The notes under the pieces are model-generated. The model saw only the letters and a list, made by a program, of their open reading frames with translations. It ran no database searches and was not told the DNA's origin. A program made the position numbers and the translations under genes. A stretch of DNA of 61,555 bases. Origin: an uncultured Prevotellaceae bacterium (GTDB lineage Bacteria; Bacteroidota; Bacteroidia; Bacteroidales; Bacteroidaceae). The stretch is taken from assembly GCA_947303855.1 (NCBI GenBank), contig CAMYZO010000005.1:1-61555 (forward strand), given 5' to 3'. Each line of letters starts with the position of its first letter. Within the stretch, counting starts at the first letter, position 1. Positions 58,842-61,555 of this stretch are shown here, piece after piece.

Positions 58842-59672
58842 ATGAAAATGAATAAGATAAAGCTATGGCTGATAGCCGCCATCCTTGTCATCTGCGGTAC
58901 TACAACATTCGCTTTTTGTACGGCAAACGACGATAACGTGCCAGGGGCACAGTCAACCATCACCCGCATTCAGGAGCGTGGCAAGTTGCTGGTGGGAACC
59001 ACGGGCGACTACCGTCCACTCTCCTACCGCGAGGCCGACGGCAGCTACTGGGGCTTTGGTATTGAGGTTGCCCATGAGATAGCCAGGCGCCTGGGTGTTG
59101 AGACTACATTCGTCAAGACGTCATGGCCAACGCTGACTGCTGACGTGCTGGCAGAACCTCAGCTGTTCGACCTTGCCATTGGTGGCATCACGATTACTGA
59201 CACCCGTAAGGAAACCATGCTGATGAGCGAGGGCTATCTGGCCAATGGCAAGACCATACTCTGCAGGAAGTCAGAGAGCGACCGTTTCAAGTCACTGGCT
59301 GACATCGACAAGCCTGAGGTCAGGGTGATGGTGAACCCTGGAGGGCTGAACGAGAAGTTTGCCAACGCTAATCTCACCCATGCCACGATCATCGTCTACC
59401 AGAAGAACGAGGAGATTCCCAGTCAGGTAGCTGAAGGCCATGCCGACGTGATGATAACAGAGATTACCGAAGCTCCCTACTATGTTCAGACTGACACGCG
59501 CCTTGCTGCCCCGCTACTGAATGAGCCTTTCACTCACGGCGAGATAGGTGTGCTGATGCAGAAGGGACAGGAGGACCTGCTACAGATGGTCAATCATACC
59601 ATCAGTCAAATGAAGTCTGACGGTACCCTCCGCAGTTTGCATGAGAAGTACGGATTGGTGTACGCTTATTAA
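58842..59672 (+). CDS. Periplasmic solute-binding-fold protein, PheC (cyclohexadienyl dehydratase)-like
   Basis: This 276-residue exported protein has an N-terminal hydrophobic segment (about 7-25; Cys26 could also be lipidated). The SBP_bac_3 fold shows GKLLVGTTGDYRPLSYREADGSYWGFGIEVAHEIARRL, FDLAIGGITITDTRKETM and VRVMVNPGGLNEKFAN. The last of these is typical of periplasmic cyclohexadienyl/arogenate dehydratases rather than transport proteins. No ABC permease genes are adjacent, which supports an enzyme over a transporter component. It may make phenylalanine or phenylpyruvate outside the cytoplasm; activity is inferred. Confidence 0.75.
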   Translation: MKMNKIKLWLIAAILVICGTTTFAFCTANDDNVPGAQSTITRIQERGKLLVGTTGDYRPLSYREADGSYWGFGIEVAHEIARRLGVETTFVKTSWPTLTADVLAEPQLFDLAIGGITITDTRKETMLMSEGYLANGKTILCRKSESDRFKSLADIDKPEVRVMVNPGGLNEKFANANLTHATIIVYQKNEEIPSQVAEGHADVMITEITEAPYYVQTDTRLAAPLLNEPFTHGEIGVLMQKGQEDLLQMVNHTISQMKSDGTLRSLHEKYGLVYAY

Positions 59673-59704
59673 CAGTTCATTGCCTACTGGTAAACAGGAA
59701 AACA

Positions 59705-59980
59705 GGTGACACCTCTAACACCCAGCGCTTAACTGTCTGAAACTCAATGGGGTTTTGGGTGTCAGCTGGCACCTCTGGGTGCCACCCAAGGTAACACCCA
59801 AACTAACGTCTGGCACATAAAAGTCTCCCGGCCTCTGACGGAAATTTCCACACTGGATTTTTTCGTCAGAGGCTGGGAGATTTCCGGGTGTTACCTTGGG
59901 TGAGGGTTAGGTGCTACCTAACCAACCTTGGAACACGTTCAGAATCAGGCATATAAGTGTCGGGTGTCAGAGGTGCTACC
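59705..59980. mobile_element. 276-bp nested-palindrome element (MITE-like) with 20-bp terminal inverted repeats
   Basis: The ends 59705-59724 and 59961-59980 are inverted repeats matching at 16 of 20 positions. Inside, perfect 17-bp arms (59783-59799 / 59886-59902) enclose another 17-bp stem with one G-T pair (59824-59840 / 59864-59880). GGCACC-TCTG-GGTGCC (59768-59783) and GGTTAGGT-GCT-ACCTAACC (59905-59923) are further palindromes. No reading frame of note is inside and no target-site duplication is clear. It could be a non-autonomous transposon or a large structured RNA. Confidence 0.6.
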
Positions 59981-60025
59981 TATGTTGATACTATATATAG
60001 CAGGTTTTGTCTCATCAGAAGGGTT

Positions 60026-61555
60026 TCAGAAGGCAGCCTTAACATTGGGCTGCAGGTCTAAAGGGGCAATGACGAGGTTGTCGAAATAGGGCGTGCTGAC
60101 ACGCTTCTGCTGAATGGGTGCCAGCAGTCCGGCCATGCCTTTCCTGTAGTGGTCGGAAACGGCACTGACGGTCTCCTGACCATCCACGTAGCCGGTTATC
60201 TGGTGGCCTTGGAAGCGCAGCTTCAGGTTGTGCCACTGGCAGGCTGCCACACCTTTCACCTGTGCTGTGGCCAATGTGTATTCACCGCCAATCTCTTTGT
60301 CTTTGCGTGCCAGGATGAGTGCCTGCTGTTCTGCGTCGCCAATGAGTTCTTTGGGGTCGGGTTTGCCACGTGTGAGCACGAGGGTGCAGTTGCCCCGGTC
60401 GTCGAGTTTCAGGTAGTAGCCCTTGGCCCAGACGCCGTATCCGGAGCCTACGTCGCAGAGGCGTCCCATGATGCCGGCTTCATCCTTTGGGTTCAGATAG
60501 ACATCGGCACTGACTTCATAGTCGGTCCATGCAGAGTCGCCAATAATGGTGTAATGGTGCCACTCGGGAGCCCAGCTGAGGGTATGCTCGCCCACGACCT
60601 GACGGAGGCAAGCCCCCCTCTTGTCCCCCCGAGAGGGGGATGATTGATTGGGGCGTTCTGTCAGCTCGAAGGCCCCGATGATGTCGGCCAAGTAATGCGG
60701 CAGATAGCCCGATGCCGCAGGGTTCTTGTAATCGTCGAAGTTATCCCTGTAGGGAAGTGGGAATGGTTCCGATGCTGGTATGTCGGCGAAACAACCTTTC
60801 TGCTGGCCGCTGGTGGTAGATACCGAATAGACGGTGTGGGGCTGCAATGTAATGGTGAACGTGCCGCCCTTGGCCATGATGTCGCTCTGTCTGGCGAACT
60901 GCTGCTGCCCGTTGCTCAGCCATACGCAGAATGCCTTTCGCCCTATCTTTCTGCCAAGGCTTATTTCCACCGTCTGCGGCACCTTGGCACCCTTGGTCTC
61001 GAAGATGACGCTGTAGTCGTTGGTAGCAGGATTGCGCATGGTAACCATAGAGCCGCCGCCGTCGAGCCGCCGGCATCCCTCGTCGACATATTGCCACCCC
61101 ACCTGGGTGAACTGTCCGTAGTGGGCATAGCCCCACAGGGCCTCGCGCACCACGTAGTGTCCGCTCCACGGCTCACGGGCCAGGAGCATGGCGGGGTCGC
61201 AACTGTAGGGTTCCAGGGGATAGACACCGGCGATGTCGTACCAGTTGATGATACGTGTGGCACCGCTGACGATGTAGTTCTCATTGAAACACTTGACGAT
61301 GCTTATCAGACAGTCGAAGCCCTTGCGATAGACATGGTCTTCAGAGTTCCAGATAGGTTTGCCCATGGCCTCAATGGCGGCACGCTGCTGCTGGGTCAGC
61401 GGTATCTCACTATAGGTGTGGGCACAGACGGCATCGAGTGCATCGGCCAGTTCCCGGTCCTCTTGCATGGCTTTGACGAAGTCCATCTTCGACTCGCCCC
61501 AATTGCCGAAGCCGTGAAGCTTCACGCCAGCGAAGCCGTTTTCGTTCATGGCCCG
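60026..61555 (-). CDS. GH59-like beta-galactosidase / galactocerebrosidase (partial, runs off window)
   Basis: The visible 509 codons hold the C-terminal part; the frame stays open to the window edge, so the N-terminus is missing. GH59 features are GKPIWNSEDHVYRKG (probable nucleophile Glu), ATRIINWYDIAGVYPLEPYSC, EPWSGHYVVREALWGYAHYGQFTQVGWQYVDEG, a beta-sandwich, and a C-terminal lectin-like domain (GRLCDVGSGYGVWAKGYYLKLD...HNLKLRFQGHQITGYVDG). A GC-rich palindrome is read in frame at 60611-60650 (encoding QSSPSRGDKRGA) between domains. The likely substrate is a beta-galactoside; identity is uncertain. Confidence 0.82.
   Translation of the reverse strand, partial: RAMNENGFAGVKLHGFGNWGESKMDFVKAMQEDRELADALDAVCAHTYSEIPLTQQQRAAIEAMGKPIWNSEDHVYRKGFDCLISIVKCFNENYIVSGATRIINWYDIAGVYPLEPYSCDPAMLLAREPWSGHYVVREALWGYAHYGQFTQVGWQYVDEGCRRLDGGGSMVTMRNPATNDYSVIFETKGAKVPQTVEISLGRKIGRKAFCVWLSNGQQQFARQSDIMAKGGTFTITLQPHTVYSVSTTSGQQKGCFADIPASEPFPLPYRDNFDDYKNPAASGYLPHYLADIIGAFELTERPNQSSPSRGDKRGACLRQVVGEHTLSWAPEWHHYTIIGDSAWTDYEVSADVYLNPKDEAGIMGRLCDVGSGYGVWAKGYYLKLDDRGNCTLVLTRGKPDPKELIGDAEQQALILARKDKEIGGEYTLATAQVKGVAACQWHNLKLRFQGHQITGYVDGQETVSAVSDHYRKGMAGLLAPIQQKRVSTPYFDNLVIAPLDLQPNVKAAF
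60611..60650. repeat. GC-rich palindromic element in frame in the GH59 gene
   Basis: CCCCTCT (60615-60621) and AGAGGGG (60632-60638) form a stem with a C-rich loop, followed by ATGATTGATTGGGGC. It is translated without a frameshift and lies in a linker of the protein, like the elements in ispG. Confidence 0.75.

Overview
The window looks like chromosome from a xylan-degrading member of the Bacteroidota, most likely Prevotellaceae (Prevotella/Segatella/Xylanibacter-like). The evidence is the many TAnnTTTG -7 promoter boxes (typically TAACTTTGCA or TACCTTTGCA) with no clear Shine-Dalgarno sites, families typical of this group (DUF4254 beside GT9, DUF3737, RhuM, the DUF1703-type ATPase, GH106 and GH59), and a cluster laid out like the xyn cluster described from Prevotella bryantii. 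No tRNA, rRNA or CRISPR array is visible.

Layout. 0-2 kb: a small secreted carboxypeptidase-regulatory-like protein and an M16 peptidase. 2-13.4 kb: a xylan utilisation locus. A symporter-GH10 xylanase-GH43 operon runs leftward, an acetyl-esterase-like gene diverges from it, a GH67 alpha-glucuronidase runs leftward, and GH51 and GH105 enzymes run rightward. Together these could remove acetyl, glucuronosyl and arabinosyl side chains and cut and import the backbone. No SusC/SusD pair is present. 13.4-15.2 kb: a Cthe_2159-like lipoprotein and a DUF2490 barrel. 15.3-21.5 kb: a visibly AT-richer island with an EEP-nuclease/McrB/McrC operon, a truncated AlbA_2 remnant and RhuM, with a 13-bp direct repeat near both ends. 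21.6-26.9 kb: housekeeping genes (SPOUT methyltransferase, rubredoxin, GT9, DUF4254, acpP-fabF-rnc), then a GH106 glycosidase. 30.4-35.1 kb: a leftward operon of a hypothetical gene, rpoN, PAP2, purE and ispG. 35.4-39.7 kb: histidine phosphatase, PatB-like lyase, DUF3737 and YitT. 39.8-50.2 kb: miaB, then an envelope operon (MsbA-like ABC exporter, two LTA-synthase-like enzymes, a membrane glycosyltransferase candidate, a fucosyltransferase-like protein). It meets a leftward envelope operon (GT2, LpxL-like acyltransferase, GT11, a third sulfatase-fold enzyme, GT8-like) spanning 49.4-54.7 kb. 54.7-61.5 kb: MATE, DUF1703 ATPase, EamA, a PheC-like binding protein, a nested-palindrome element, and a GH59 gene running off the window.

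The strongest unexplained signal is a set of short repeats that occur between genes and also in frame inside conserved genes: CCCCTCC/GGAGGGG hairpin elements in ispG (twice, in opposite orientations), with related GC-rich palindromes in the GH67 and GH59 genes; GAGAGG-type runs in the esterase and GH105 genes; and a 9-bp array in rnc. Other points of interest are the 276-bp terminal-inverted-repeat element at 59.7-60.0 kb, the EEP-McrB-McrC defence candidate, and several promoters so close to the start codon that the mRNA may be leaderless.
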